Below, one piece after another: positions 48,791 to 60,652 of a DNA stretch of 64,000 nt. Both the position numbers and the translations under genes were made by a program. The notes under the pieces were generated by a model, which saw only the letters and a list, made by a program, of their open reading frames with translations, ran no database searches and was not told the origin of the DNA. Source of the DNA: Chelydra serpentina (Eukaryota; Chordata; Testudines; Chelydridae); assembly GCA_037349315.1 (NCBI GenBank), contig JBAIAC010000023.1:40831001-40895000 (forward strand), written 5' to 3'. The first letter of the stretch is position 1. Each line of letters begins with the position of its first letter.

Positions 48791-49687
48791 TGCAGAAGGA
48801 ATCAGCGGGGGTCGGACCCAGCTGGGCTGTGAGGGGCTCGAGAGAGGCCTGACCGGCTGGGTGGAGGGCTGGAGGAAGGCTTGGGAGGGGAGATTAGGAG
48901 CTCCAGTTGAGCCTTGTGGAGGAGACATCGGCGACAGGCTGAGATCTTAGTCTGGGCAGAATGAGACAGGCCTGGAGGGGGTGGGGGAGCTGGGAGATCT
49001 CAGCATGGCGATGGGGGGAGCATTTGTTTTTGCGGATGAGATCACCCGGAGCTAAGGTGTGGAGGGAGAAGGGGTCCCAGGAGCGAGCCCTGGGGAGCCC
49101 CCACAGAGCGCTGGGAGGGGGGGAGAGGATCCTCCGAGGGGGACACTGAGGCAGCAATCGGAGCACAGTGGCAGGAGCCCAGGGAGGACGAGATCTGGAG
49201 AAGAGGAGCATGGCCGGCGGTGTTGAAGGAGGACGAGGCCGGAGGGCTGGTTCTAGCGTTGGCCAGGAAGAGTCTTGGAGCCTGGCGCGTGGTGTGCCGG
49301 GGCAGGGGTCTGGAGTGGACCTGTAGCTGCGTTCAGGGAGCTTAGCCAGGAAAGGAAGTGGAAGAGGCAGGTGGGGCCGAGGGTGGGGTTTCTGAAGCAT
49401 GGCTGTATGGTGAGGTGCAAGCCGGGGGGCGGGGCGGGGGGGATCTGGCGTGGAGCCCGGGGCCGAGTGAGGGCAGGAGGGGAGGTGGTGGAGGATGGCG
49501 GGGCGGACCGTGCAGTGGGAGGACAGAAGAGGGACGGATGGAGGAGAGCCAAGCATGGAGAGACACCACCATTCAGCTTCCAACGCTGGTGCCCTGTCTG
49601 GGATCTGGGTGTGAAGGGGGGCTGAGGGGTGAAGTTCAGGTGGGGGGCGGAGAGGGGGGGCCGTAGTGACAGACAGCTAAGAGGGGT

Positions 49688-50725
49688 TGTAACGATGCTG
49701 GTTCTGGCGGGACCCAACTGAGAGTGCCAATTCAGGACAAATTGCTTAAAGCAGGGTAGTTACAGCCCAAGGCTGGGGTTCTTCCACCTCTAAGGCAAAC
49801 CAAGCCAGCCAGACACTGGCTAACCACAAGTCACACAAGTAATTCCCTTAGACACCCCAGTTTCCCAGTCTCACCACCAGTGCCACTCGTTATGGGGACA
49901 AATGGTTATGAAAACCAATGCCCCAGTAAAAGAAAAACGGTTCTCCTGATCCCAAAGGACCAGGCCCCAGACCCAGGTCAATATACAATCCTTTAGAATC
50001 TAACATCTAAAGGTTTATTCATAAAATGAAAAAGATATAGAGGAGAGCTAGAATTGGTTAAATGGAATCAATTACATACAGTAATGGCAAAACTCTTGGT
50101 TCAGGCTTGTAGCAGTGATAGAATAAACTGCAGGTTCAAATCAAGTCTCTGGAATATATCCCCGGCTGGGATGGGTCCTTCAGTCCTTTGTTCAAAGCTT
50201 CAGTTTGTAGCAAAGTCCCTCCAGAGGTATGAAGCAGGATTGAAGACAAGATGGAGATGAGGCGTCAGCCTTTTATAGTCTCTTGCCATGTGGTCTTTCT
50301 TTCTTTGTTCCAAAGGCAACTATCCAACACATGGCATGGAAAAACCTGGTTTTCTGTTCTGTCCATAGGCAGGTCCCTGCATACCTTGCCGAGTCACAAG
50401 ATGTATCTGCCTTCTCTCAATGGGTCAATTGTGTAGCTGATGGTCCTCAATGGGCCATCAAGCTGGCCAGGCAGAGCTGACACCAACTTGTCTGGGGTTT
50501 CACCCAGAAGCACAGCACAAGTTTGAAATACAGACAGTATAGAGCCAATACTCAGCTTTAAACAAAAAATGATACATGCATCCAGACAGCATAATCATAA
50601 CCAGCAAACCGTAACCTTGTCTTCGATACCTTATTTGACCCCCTTTGTACAAGATTTGGTGCCACTACAGGACCTTGATTGCACCAATGATCTATACAGC
50701 CCCAGATTAAGTCAATAACGTCACA
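49688..50725 (-). mobile_element. Solo LTR, minus orientation
   Basis: 1038 bp, starting TGTAACGATGCTGG and ending AATAACGTCACA. On the minus strand a TATA box (TATAAAAGG, near 50268-50277) is followed about 260 bp later by AATAAA (near 50008-50013), the U3-R-U5 order of a retroviral LTR. Flanks GGGGT (49683-49687) and GAGGT (50726-50730) fit a 5-bp target duplication with one change. No viral coding sequence adjoins. Confidence 0.85.
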
Positions 50726-52609
50726 GAGGTAAAGACCTGGACAAGTGAAAGCCCATTCTGGAGGGTGGGAGCGTTGAACCAGGGCTGCCGAGGGGATGGC
50801 GGCGAACTAGGCAGCCAAGGGGGCAGCTGGTAGGGCCGGGAAGGAGGTGGGAGGGGATGGGGCAGGAGGAGGCAGATGGGGGGGACCTAGCTCTGGGGGG
50901 GGAGGGGAAGAAGGGCAGGTAGAGCTGGGGACAATTCCTGAGCTCTCCAGCCATAGTTAAGAACTGCCGTCTCAGGCCCTCGCTGTCCTCCTGCTGTCGG
51001 GAGCAGGGCTGCTCCCCTGAAGCCACTGCAGCGCTGGGTCCAGCCTAGCCTGGGCCCCGCCCTGTGGAGCCAATTCCTGGGGTGCAGAGAGCTCCCCACT
51101 GGGCGACGGACAGTAAGCACACTCCTGCCCTGACGGTCCCTCACCCCGTCGCTCCAGCCGGATGGGCCCGGCTAGCTAATGCCAACCCCCTGGTGTCCCA
51201 GCAGCGCTAGGCCGCCCCGAAAGCAGCGTCCCCAGGCCCCCCGCTGCACGCGCGTCACTCTGGCATCCCTCCAACTGCCCCGGACCAGGAACCACCTTGA
51301 CAGGCCCGGCCCCCCGAACATGCATCATAAGCCGGACAGGGGATTCCATCTCCTGCCGCAGTGCAGCCACCTCTGGTGTGGAGCACCTCGGCTCTCGAAC
51401 AGCGCACTCTCACGACACACCAGCTCAGCGGAGCAGGCCGGCAGAGCACAGTGGTAGGAAAATCAGGAGTAAGCCATGGCCCTACGCACCACAGACCCTG
51501 CCACCACGAACCCTCTCCAGCAGCGGGGGCCGGGGCAAGGTGGCTGGGCACGGGGGCCTGGCACACGCGGTACCGTGATCCTGCCCTTGCACCCATCCCT
51601 GAGCTGCCTCCTGGGGAGCTTTCCCGGCAGCGATGGTGAGCAGCCCCCAGCCAGCAGGATGGCTGGAGATCCACATCCAGGAGCAGACCCCAGCTGCCCC
51701 TTGTGTCTTAGCCGCTCTGGGCCCTTTACAAAGGGGGGAATTTACCCGGCGGCCAGACACCCCGGGGATGGGCACTGAGCTCGAGCTCAGCTGGCATCAT
51801 CAGCCCGATTTGACTGAAGTCCCAGGTCACTCAGTCGGTCGCAGCGCTGGGGAGAGAACCCAGGAGTCCTGCCCTGGGCTTTACCCACTAGCCCTCCCTG
51901 CCGCCTTTAAAAGCAAGGGCTGCCGTCCGCTCCACTGGGCTCCCGTTACCTGTGCCCCCCACCCTCATCCTCGCCGTCCCTGGGGTGGCGCTGCCATTGT
52001 GGGTAATTCACTGCAGCGTCTTCCTGCCTGGTGCTGGGTCAAGGCGCCTCCCTAGGGAACAGCAGGGTATGCCCTCCCCCTGCATCCCCCAACATAGACC
52101 CCCCACCCCGAGGGGTCCTGACCCCGCTTCACGGCCCCATCACCACCCCCCCATCGACCTCCCTGCTGGGCTGTGTCCCCCCTGTGCCCACAATCATGGA
52201 CCCCCATCTCCGCTCCCTATGGGTCTCTGCCCCCCATCGCCACCCTTCCTGGGCTGTGTTCCCCTCGTGCCCACAATCACAGACCCCCATCACCACCCTG
52301 CTGGGCTGTGATCCCCCTGTGCTCCCCCATCATCCCTCCCCCAGGGGTTTCAGCAAGGATGCATGTGTGGGGCAGGCCCATTGGGCTGTCCTTAGCCCCG
52401 TGCGATTAACATGGGAGCCCAGCGCTCCGGCCTGGTAAATCACTCGGGGGCGAGTCAGTGACAGCTGCGGGCAGGCCCCCGGCGCGGTGCGTGGCGGCTC
52501 AGCCAGGGAGCGCTGGGCCGGGAACTGGGCGAAGGGCCCCGCCTAGGATCCCCCGGCCTCAGGCCGGAGCCTGGGGGCCAGCCCCCGGGGGGCCTGCGTG
52601 GCTCCGGGC

Positions 52610-52830
52610 CACCGAGCCAGGCGGCAGCTTGATCAGCTCTGCCGGTTACGCCGGCAATTTCTCCTCCGCCGGGTTCATCTCGAGCCGGGAGCTATTGATT
52701 AGGGGGCGGGGAGGAAATTGCCTCGGTGACGGCAGATAAATATATCAGCCGCCTGCCACGGCGCGCTGGGCTTTGCGGACTAAAAGATGATGGATCGCTT
52801 CCTATTAGCCCCGGAGCAGGTGGGGAATTG
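52610..52830. promoter_or_regulatory. Intergenic island (candidate element)
   Basis: gcggcagcttgatcagctct, gccggttacgccggcaattt ctcctccgccggg, gggagctattgattaggggg, ggtgacggcagataaatata tcagccgcctgcc. TATTGATTAG and GATAAATAT words; non-repetitive. Confidence 0.35.
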
Positions 52831-53624
52831 CAGCGGGCTGGCCGGGGGCGGGGGAGGGGAGGCAAGCCGCAAGAGGCTGGTCGCGGGCGTTAAGGCCTGG
52901 GCTGGGGGCGTTGGCAGGGCCCTGATGCGGCTCGGTTGCCCGGTCTCTCAGGGGTCCCCAGGGTGCTGGCAGAGGGGGGCAGGAGGCGGCGCCAGCCCAA
53001 GGCACTTTGCAGGGAGTCGGAGAACCCAGGCGTCCTGGCCGGTCGAGGGGTGCGGGGGGCTGGAGCAGGAGAGCTGAGGCGAGTCCCAGGCCTGCTCCGG
53101 ATCCCGTAAAGGGGAAGTGCTGCTGTGACGGACGCCGACGCCCTCCGCGTCTCCCCAGGCCTGGCACAGCCTGGTGCCCGCTGCCCTGCTGCCAGAGGCT
53201 GCCCCGCCGTCGCGGGAGCCGTGCACACGCAGCGACGCCGCCGAGTCGCTTGGCCCGGGGCACGGCGCGTGGGAGGCTGGGCGGAGATCTGCCAGATTGT
53301 GGTGGGGGGGGGGGCAGCAGCCGGCTGGCTCCCAGCGTGGGTGTTGTGCTGGGGACAGTGCCAGGCTGGGCGGTCGCTCTGCTACAGGGCCACGTCCCGT
53401 ACCCCAGGAACGGCCATGGGGGGCGAGAGCGCCCTGCCGACGCGCTGGCGCGGGCCCGGCCTCAGCCCCAGCAGCAGGGTGGGGTGTGCAGAGGTGCCAG
53501 CAGCCGCAGATCCCGGGCACCGGGCTGAGACCAAGCCCTGCTCAGGGGCCCCTCGAGTTCACTCCAGGGCTGAACTGTCCGAGCAGATCCCGGGATCTCT
53601 CTGGAGCTCAGTGACAGCCTGACC

Positions 53625-53790
53625 CAAGCGTCCCCCACGCCGGCCCAGCCAGGGCCTGAGCTCCAGCGTCCCATCCCCCCCACGCCGGCCCAGCCAGGGC
53701 CTGAGCTCCAGTGTCCCCCCCCTGAGCCCCAGCCTGTCCCTGCCCCCCACCCCACCGGCACAGCCAGGGCCTGAGCCCCAGCGTCCGACC
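53625..53790 (+). repeat. 40-bp tandem repeat, 3-4 copies
   Basis: CCCACGCCGGCCCAGCCAGG / GCCTGAGCTCCAGCGTCCC recurs near 53634, 53680, and in looser form to 53790. Confidence 0.8.
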
Positions 53791-53994
53791 CCCCCACTTC
53801 CCGTCGGCCCAGCTGGGCCCACCCCATGGCTGAAGGCGAGCGTCTCCCCCGCACAGAGGCCCCTATCCTCCCGGCAGTGCCCCCCTCTCTCTGGCCTCTG
53901 CCCCAGCCCCACCAGATGCAGCCGTGTGAGTCGGTGCCCATGGCGGGGTGCGGGGGGGGCCTTGGCCGGCATGTGTCATCGCCGGTCACCTCTG

Positions 53995-54120
53995 CCGCGC
54001 GGTGGCTCCAGATAAATCAGCCGGGAGCTGGGGCCGCGCGGCCGGCAGCATCGCTCCGAATGGCAAGTTGTCAAAGCTCGTAAAGCGGCTCCCCCGGCCC
54101 CGGCCTGTCGCCATCAATTC
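53995..54120. promoter_or_regulatory. Intergenic island, weak candidate
   Basis: ctccagataaatcagccggg, gctccgaatggcaagttgtc aaagctcgtaaagcgg, ccatcaattccccgg. Similar in style to 52610-52830 (ATAAATCAGCCG is shared). Confidence 0.25.
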
Positions 54121-54919
54121 CCCGGCAGGGGACGCAGAGCCTGACAGCGACGGCTGCTCCATACCAAGGAGCCCAGCGCCACCGGAGCAACCGGGCCCCG
54201 CCCGCAGGACCCACCTCAGCCCCGGAGAGGTGGGGCCCATGGGGGGGGGGGGGCTTAGCACCACTCCACAGAGCCCCCAGTCCGTGTCTGCAGGGGGTGT
54301 GAGCATCCCGGCCTTGGAAGGCTGGTGCCCCACATGGAGAGCGGCGGGGAGGAGACAAACCGCTCTCCTCGGGGGCAAGGCCCTGGGGCTTGGCTGGCAC
54401 CATGCGCAGCCGCCCCGGGAGCAGAGCAGGGCAGCCCGCGGCACTGAGAGCGACCCCAGGAGAGCGTGAGCAGAGGATGCTGGGAGGAGCAGCCAGGGGA
54501 CAGGGACCAGACACAGTGGGCAGCAGCTCTTGGCAAGCTCCACCCAGGGGAGGGGCTTGTGCCTATTACCCATAAGCCCCTGCTGAACATGCGGCAAGGA
54601 TGCGGGGCGTGACTGGGCTCGGGGGGGGGGGGGGAATGGAAACCCACCGCCGTGTTACCACTGGGCGAGCTGTGCCCCTGCCCTGGCGTCGGGGGGGGGG
54701 TGGGGGGGTGGGACTGTGAATTCGGTCAGGGTGTGTGTGTGTGTCTCCCTCCCATGCTGGCATCAGCAACAACGGGGGCTCCCCAAACCTAGCACACTAA
54801 CTAGGGACCGCTGGAGGGGCCATCGGTGTGACCGTTGGCAATGGGGCCCTCGCCCCACTCGGCCCCCGGCTGGCCGGACCCTGCGGAGAGGGACACGCTG
54901 GGTTTCCCCGAGCTTGGAA

Positions 54920-55105
54920 ATTAGGCGCACAGAGAAATCTGGCAGGGCCCGGGGGGCTGGTTGTATTTACAAACAGACTGGGTAGCTGGCGTGGGGCAGC
55001 ACGGGACCCGGGCCCATGATGTTAATTATCACCACGTAATTAAAAGCCCATCACAAGCCACACACTTCATTACGTTCGCTTTCCAGGCTTTGCAAACTCG
55101 TCCTC
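54920..55105. promoter_or_regulatory. AT-rich island with paired TAATTA sites
   Basis: TTAATTA at 55022-55028 and TAATTA at 55037-55042, spaced 15 bp apart, preceded by ggaaattaggcgcacagaga and tgtatttacaaacagactgg, followed by acttcattacgttcgctttc. No repeat recognised. Confidence 0.4.
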
Positions 55106-56810
55106 CCGGAGGGTTAACCCTTGGCACCCCAAGGAGGGGGCAGCATCCCGGCCGGTCTCATCCCCCGCCACACTCAGCCAGCAGGGGGCACTCTGGCTGG
55201 CACAGTTAACGCCCCCCCCCGCCCCCACGTAACCTATCACCAGAAATACTCATTGATCTCACACAGATACACACACACAGTAACCCTAACACACGATAAA
55301 TGCCACAGTGTCACCACAATGCAGCTCTCCTAGCCACGTCCCTGGGCTCCAGCCCTGAGGTACCTGAGATCCTCACAGCCCCCATGGGGCAGGGCCGGCT
55401 GTTGGCCCATTGTGCAGAGGGAAACTAAGGCACAGTGTGGCTATGGGCCTGGGCCATGCCAAAGGGCCTGCCCTCCCCGCCTAAGCCACGGGCGGCAGCC
55501 CAGCCCCCGCATGGTTACATGACCCAGCCTGATGGGGACACCGGGCCACAGGCTCCCGGGGGCTGGGAGGGGGAAATGCAGCTAGTGGGGGGGGCCTCCA
55601 GGGAGCCCTCTCAGTACAGGGGGGTCACTGGCCTGCAGGGCCGATTAGCACCGAGCTGTCTGATGAGGGGTCTCTGTCTCCTCAGCGCTCCAGCTGGCTG
55701 GCCCTGCGCTAGCCCGGCAGCCCCCCCCCCTCCCCCCGTGCCCGGCTCGGCCTGCACCTGGCGACAGCTGACGGAGCGGCTGGAGTCCTGCCTGCCCCCA
55801 GCCAGCCCCACTGCCCCAGGCTGCTGCTGAGCGGGGCCTAGCCCCTCCTCCCCCCGCCCAGGTCAAGGGGCCCCTTCCAGCCCTTCCCAGCGCCAGGTGC
55901 AAACCAGGCCAGCTTAGCTCCTGCTGGGGCCTGGGCCTGCCACGCATGGGCATCCGTCTGGGGCAGCCAGGGCCGGACGCTCCTGCTGCTCCTCCAGAGA
56001 CCCGGGGGCCCAGCACACACACAAGGGCAGAGAGGGACTGGGCGCTGGGCCCACTCTGCCAGTGTTTCGCTCGCCGCTGGCCGGTCTCGGTCTCCCAGCC
56101 CGGACCAATGCTAGGGTGCGGAGCTGGGGTTAACCCCTGGGCGTGCCAGGCACGGCCCCCAGCAAATCACTCCCAGCGGGGCTTAGCTAAGAACAACACA
56201 GCCCAATGCCAGGTCGGATACCAGGGCACAGAGCGCCGCTCACACACCCAGCGCCTGTGCTCAGAGGCCAGAGGAGACACCCCTAAAAGTGAGCCCCCCG
56301 AGCCAGGCTGCAGCCAGGCGGGCGGCTGCTCGGCGTGGCTGTCTGGGCAGGGGAGCGGCACGTCGGCATGGCTGTGGCATTCGCGTTACCGCCGCCGGGG
56401 CCAGCAGCACCGGGCTCTTCCAGCAGCGCGGAGCCAACTTGGAAACGGTGCAGGAGAAACCAAGAAGGAGGATTTGAGGTCTGGGCAAGATGCCTGAGCA
56501 GGAGAGGCCAAAAGCAGCTCCGCGTCCAGGGTTTCTCCTAGGGAAGGTGAAGCGGGGACTTAGCACCTTCGCAGGGAGGAGATTTCGGAAAGTCCAGGGC
56601 TCTTGGGTGCAGCAACTGAAGGCAGAACAAGCCCCAGTGGTTCAGAGCCACGCTCGGACTAGAACCCAGGGGTGTTTTTACCAGGGAGGGGATTAACCAA
56701 GGCACCAGCTGGCGGGGGCGGATGCGCCGTCACCCAGAGTCTTTAAATCAAGGGGGCCAGGGCTAGTAACACTGGTTAGATCCAGGCGTACCCTGCCTCA
56801 TCCCAGCTCT

Positions 56811-57355
56811 GCCGGTGCCCCGCAATCCCGACCCGCAGTCCCCTGCAGTCCCAGCCCTGGGTTCCCCCAGCTCTGCCGGTGCCCCGCAATCCCGACCCGC
56901 AGTCCCCTGCAGTCCCAGCCCTGGGTTCCCCCAGCTCTGCCGGTGCCCCTCAATCCCGACCCGCAGTCCCCTGCAGTCCCAGCCCTGGGTTCCCCCAGCT
57001 CTGCCGGTGCCCCTCAATCCTGACCCGCAGCCCCCTGCAGTGCCAGCCCTGGGTTCCCCCAGCTCTGCCGGTGTCCCTCAATCCCGACCCGCAGCCCCCT
57101 GCAGTCCCAGCCCTGGGTTCCCCCAGCTCTGCCGGTGCCCCTCAATCCCGACCCGCAGCCCCCTGCAGTCCCAGCCCTGGGTTCCCCCAGCTCTGCCGGT
57201 GACCCTCAATCCCGACCCGCAGCCCCCTGCAGTCCCAGCCCTGGGTTCCCCCAGCTCTGCCGGTGCCCCTCAATCCCGACCCGCAGTCCCCTGCAGTCCC
57301 AGCCCTGGGTTCCCCCAGCTCTGCCGGTGCCCCTCAATCCCGACCCGCAGCCCCC
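56811..57355 (+). repeat. 64-bp minisatellite, 9 copies
   Basis: Unit CTCTGCCGGTGCCCCTCAAT / CCCGACCCGCAGTCCCCTGC / AGTCCCAGCCCTGGGTTCCC / CCAG at exact 64-bp spacing, with few substitutions. Low divergence suggests recent expansion or homogenisation. Confidence 0.95.
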
Positions 57356-57704
57356 CTGCCGTCACCGGCACTCTGCCGGTGCCCCTCACTCCTGAGATCC
57401 CTGGATGGTGGGGACTAGAGAATTCGTTATACACAGCCCATCACCGTGGCACCCGGGCACTCCAGAACCACAAAGGGTTAATATCAGAGAGAGAAAACCC
57501 TGCGGTTTCAGGGGCGGGGCGGGGGGGCTGTTACCTGGCTCAGGGCCTTGAACGAGGCTCCTAAAGCACCAGTCAGGCCATGGGAGAGCCTGGCCCAGGG
57601 GAGGAGGAAAGGGCTGATGTGCCCAAGGCCACAGCCCGGCTGATCGGGCCCAGCCCGGCCTCAGGAGTGGGTGCCCCCTCCCCAGCTCCGGCTATGGCCG
57701 GAGA

Positions 57705-57910
57705 TTGGCTTTGAGTGCCGCTGATCCTATTAAAATAACTCTTCCCATCAAGCATCTGGAGCACTTAAACACTTGGCTTGCACAGGCTGACGCTCCGGAT
57801 CATTTTCTTGCTCATAATTTTGTGGGTCACCTTGTCGAGAGCTGCGAGCGGCTCACCCGCCGGGGCCGTTAACAGCAGCTCCTGCCAGCGGGGCTGGGAT
57901 TATTCTTAGC
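57705..57910. promoter_or_regulatory. AT-richer island (candidate element)
   Basis: ctgatcctattaaaataact cttcccatcaagcatctgga, cacttaaacacttggcttgc, cggatcattttcttgctcat aattttgtgggtcacc, gctgggattattcttagctg. CACTTAA is an NKX-like word. Non-repetitive. Confidence 0.4.
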
Positions 57911-58234
57911 TGGGAGCCAAGAATACCTGGAGAGCTTCCTGCAGGGCGTTCAGAGGCTGCCCGGAGCCAAGGAGCTGCCGGGTTCCAGCGGAGCGGCCAG
58001 GAGTGCGGGGGTGGACGGAGTCCCGGGCCCCCAGCTAAGGGGAGGGGGGCTGGATGGAGGCCCCCTGGGTGCCCAGCTCCAGCGGCAGAGTGAAGAGCTC
58101 GCTGGGGCGCTGAGGACATTCTGGTTTGGGGGCAGGTCCGCTCGGAGCGTGAGAGGGAAGGAGCCACGCGTCCGTCCCCCCCCCCTGCACCTGCACGGAT
58201 GGGGTCAGGAAAGCGGGGGGAGTCCGAGGCAAGA

Positions 58235-58372
58235 TGTGGAATGCGGCAGAGACCTGGCACTTCAAACAGAGGACGCCCAGGTGCCAGACCCAGCTCCACT
58301 TCCCCTGGTGACCTCGGGGCAGCCACATCCCTGCTTCGTGCCTCAGTTTCCCCATACAGCAGGACTATGACC
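58235..58372 (+). repeat. MIR-like SINE
   Basis: gcagagacctggcacttcaa, ccaggtgccagacccagctc cacttcccctggtgacctcg, then cgtgcctcagtttccccata: the standard MIR body and 3' core. Confidence 0.6.
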
Positions 58373-59074
58373 ACCATCCCCTGGCTGGGGAAGGCCCCAA
58401 GCACCTCGGCTGGTGCAGGAGCGCTCCATGGTGCTGGGCTGACCATGACCCGGGCTCCCTCCAGGCAGCCGGCGCTCCTACCTGAACAGTCCTCCCCCCC
58501 ACACTCCCTAAGCCATTCCCAGAATGCTCCCGGACAGCACTCCATGGGCTCACAGCCTGAATTGAGGTGACCATGGGCCCCCAACGAAGGCCGGGACAGG
58601 ACACTCTGGCCCTGCCCCCACTGGGCCACAAAGACAAGTTGGGGCCTGATGGGGTCACCAAAGCCGGGGCAGATCATGGCGGCTAAGTGCCCCCTAGTGC
58701 CGGGCACTGGGGCAGGAGCGGGAGTCGGTGGGGCGGGTCCTACCATGCTGCGGGGAGGGGGACGGACTCCTGAGGGGACGGGGACCGAGCGTTAAGGCCT
58801 GGGTTCCCCCCTACGCCGTGGGGAGCATGGGGGGTGAGACGTGCAGAGAAGGAGACGCCCAGTGAGACAGAGAATAGATGCCAAGAACGAAAGACGGATG
58901 AACAGATTTAGGGCTGGATAAACTCATCGAGAGCTGGCTCGATACACCGCGAAAGGGAGAGAGGGATGAACAGAGAGCGAGGGATCAGGCAGGCTGATGG
59001 ATGGAGGGACAGGGCTGGTTCCGACCTCGCGCGCTTCCCCCCCCTTCTCCCCCCCCCCACGCAGCCCCTTTGTG

Positions 59075-59350
59075 GCAGGAACGCCGGGACGAGACAATAG
59101 ACATTTTTATATTTCTTGGAAATTTCACGGCATTCATTTCAGTGCAAATAAAAGCTGTCATTGCCAGAGAAATGATACCGATCGGGCCTGAAAAGGCAGC
59201 AAATTACCCGCCTGAAAATGCACCGCCGGAAAAAAAATGCATATTAAACACACAAAGAGCCACTTTCCCATCAGCCGCGCTTCCCTCGACGCTACAGAAT
59301 AACCACACTTTACATAATTCTCCCTCTCCACCTTCGAATTAATTTCACAG
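59075..59350. promoter_or_regulatory. AT-rich island (strong candidate element)
   Basis: gacaatagacatttttatat ttcttggaaatttcacggca, ttcagtgcaaataaaagctg, gaaaggcagcaaattacccg style words, gaaaaaaaatgcatattaaa, ctttacataattctccctct. 275 bp of low-GC, repeat-free sequence preceded by two C runs. Octamer-like GCAAAT and ATGCATATTAA words. Confidence 0.42.
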
Positions 59351-60470
59351 CCAGCGAGAGAGAAATGGAACAAACCCAGGGAGATGCACAGACGACTGTG
59401 GGGCAAAGGGGCAGGGCAACGCCCGCCTCTCACCCCACGGCTGTCCCCTGGAGCAGCCCCCTCACGGATCCCCACGCCCCCCAGGGAGATCGTTCAATAA
59501 TTGTGGCACTTTTCGGATCCGGGGTGCACCCAGCACGAGGCAGCCCTGTCTTTGCTCACCAGGGGAAACTTCCCTGACTACCCGCTGCTGGCAACACGAG
59601 CGCTCTGCTCTGGGCTCCGTGAGCCCTGCTCTTGCCAATGGTGGCTAGCAATATACCCACCCCACTGGTCACACGCAACTGCCCCATCCCGGATCTGGAC
59701 ACCCACCGTGTACACGGCTCTGCTGCCTCTGTGGAAGCAGGGTGCCCCCGTTCCCTGGTTTCACCTCCGCTCACCGCGCTCCCGAGCACAAGGCACGTAC
59801 CTGTGTCTATCGGAAAACCAAACTGGAGCTTAGGTAACGGAGCCTGAGACAGAGATTGAAAGAAAAGCAAGTGGAAGGGTTTGGAAACGGACGGGTCCAG
59901 GCGAAAGCAAAGTCTGTAGCCTGCACTTATTGACAAGTTACTTTCCTGTCTAACACGGTGTCACTCACCCAACCGTTAGTCCTCCTAGTGCCGACACAGC
60001 GTGTCTCCTCTGGAGTGGCTAGTTCTTCTTGGACCAGTTCTTGTGCGCTGATCCAGTTACAGGTTGTTGCCCCTTAGCCCAGGGGGCCCCCTCTTCACAC
60101 CGCTCTCCTGGGGTCTGGTGGGCTTTGTAAATACTCACGTTTCCGCCTGGCCTAGACAGTAAACAACAGGGTGTCCCCACGGACGGACATCCCTTGTTCT
60201 CAGTGTTGATGGAGTCGTCCGGAGACCCCGCCACACTTCAGGTGACGAGTTTCACGCCAACGGTTTTGCAACCTAATAGTCTAGACTGTACATCGGCCCC
60301 CAGACAAACATATAGCAACTGCAATGCCCATCAGCTGGTTCTTAGCTTTCCGCAGAAACACTGAGAAGCTGGCTGGACACAGGGGCGACATATCTGCCTG
60401 GGTCTGGCTGTGTCACTCACGGACAGCCCCTTCCACCCCAAAGCATGGCAGATTGTGTGGCGCCGTGATA

Positions 60471-60652
60471 GGAGGGATAGCTCAGTGGTTTGAGCATTGG
60501 CCTGCTAAACCCAGGGTTGTGAGTTCAAGCCTTGAGGGGGCCGTTTAGGGATCTGGGGCAAAAATTGGGGATTGGTCCTGCTTTGAGCAGGGGGTTGGAC
60601 TAGATGACCTACTAAGGTCCCTTCCAACCCTGAGATTCTATGATTCTATGAT
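60471..60652 (+). mobile_element. Cry-type turtle SINE (tRNA-derived)
   Basis: Begins GGAGGGATAGCTCAGTGGTT: A box TAGCTCAGTGG at 60478-60488, B box AGTTCAAGCC at 60522-60531. The body has gatctggggcaaaaattggg and ctttgagcagggggttggac. It ends with the CR1-shared tail gtcccttccaaccctgagat and two ATTCTATG units. The tRNA-like head has lost a functional cloverleaf, so it is not a tRNA gene. Confidence 0.93.

Larger units (their letters stand above)
47261..49687. other. Intergenic region just past SLC12A9
   Basis: No gene recognised. Holds a 49-bp array (47680-48410), a hairpin element (48500-48790), and at 48930-49250 a stretch (gagatcacccggagc, gtcccaggagcgagccctgg, actgaggcagcaatcgg) resembling an ancient amniote interspersed repeat that I cannot name with confidence. 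Long minus-strand ORFs here come from the tandem array. Confidence 0.7.
50731..56800. other. Intergenic region, no gene recognised
   Basis: GC-rich. Holds a loose three-unit repeat of ctgggctgtg/cacaatca blocks (52135-52335), islands at 52610-52830, 53995-54120 and 54920-55105, a 40-bp array (53625-53790), a MIR-like scrap (55350-55440, minus), and a GT run (54731-54744). I checked the longer ORFs for known domains and found none. Confidence 0.65.
57356..60470. other. Intergenic region, no gene recognised
   Basis: Contains islands at 57705-57910 and 59075-59350 and a MIR-like SINE (58235-58372). 58740-59070 and 59360-60470 show no recognised element. Confidence 0.65.

Noticed and set aside
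58011..58746. ORFs of 119-297 codons downstream
   Set aside because: Composition-driven open frames in GC-rich DNA, overlapping a MIR-like SINE; no family similarity.
60471..60543. Possible tRNA gene (A and B boxes)
   Set aside because: No acceptor-stem pairing or clean anticodon arm, and the downstream body and tail mark it as a SINE.
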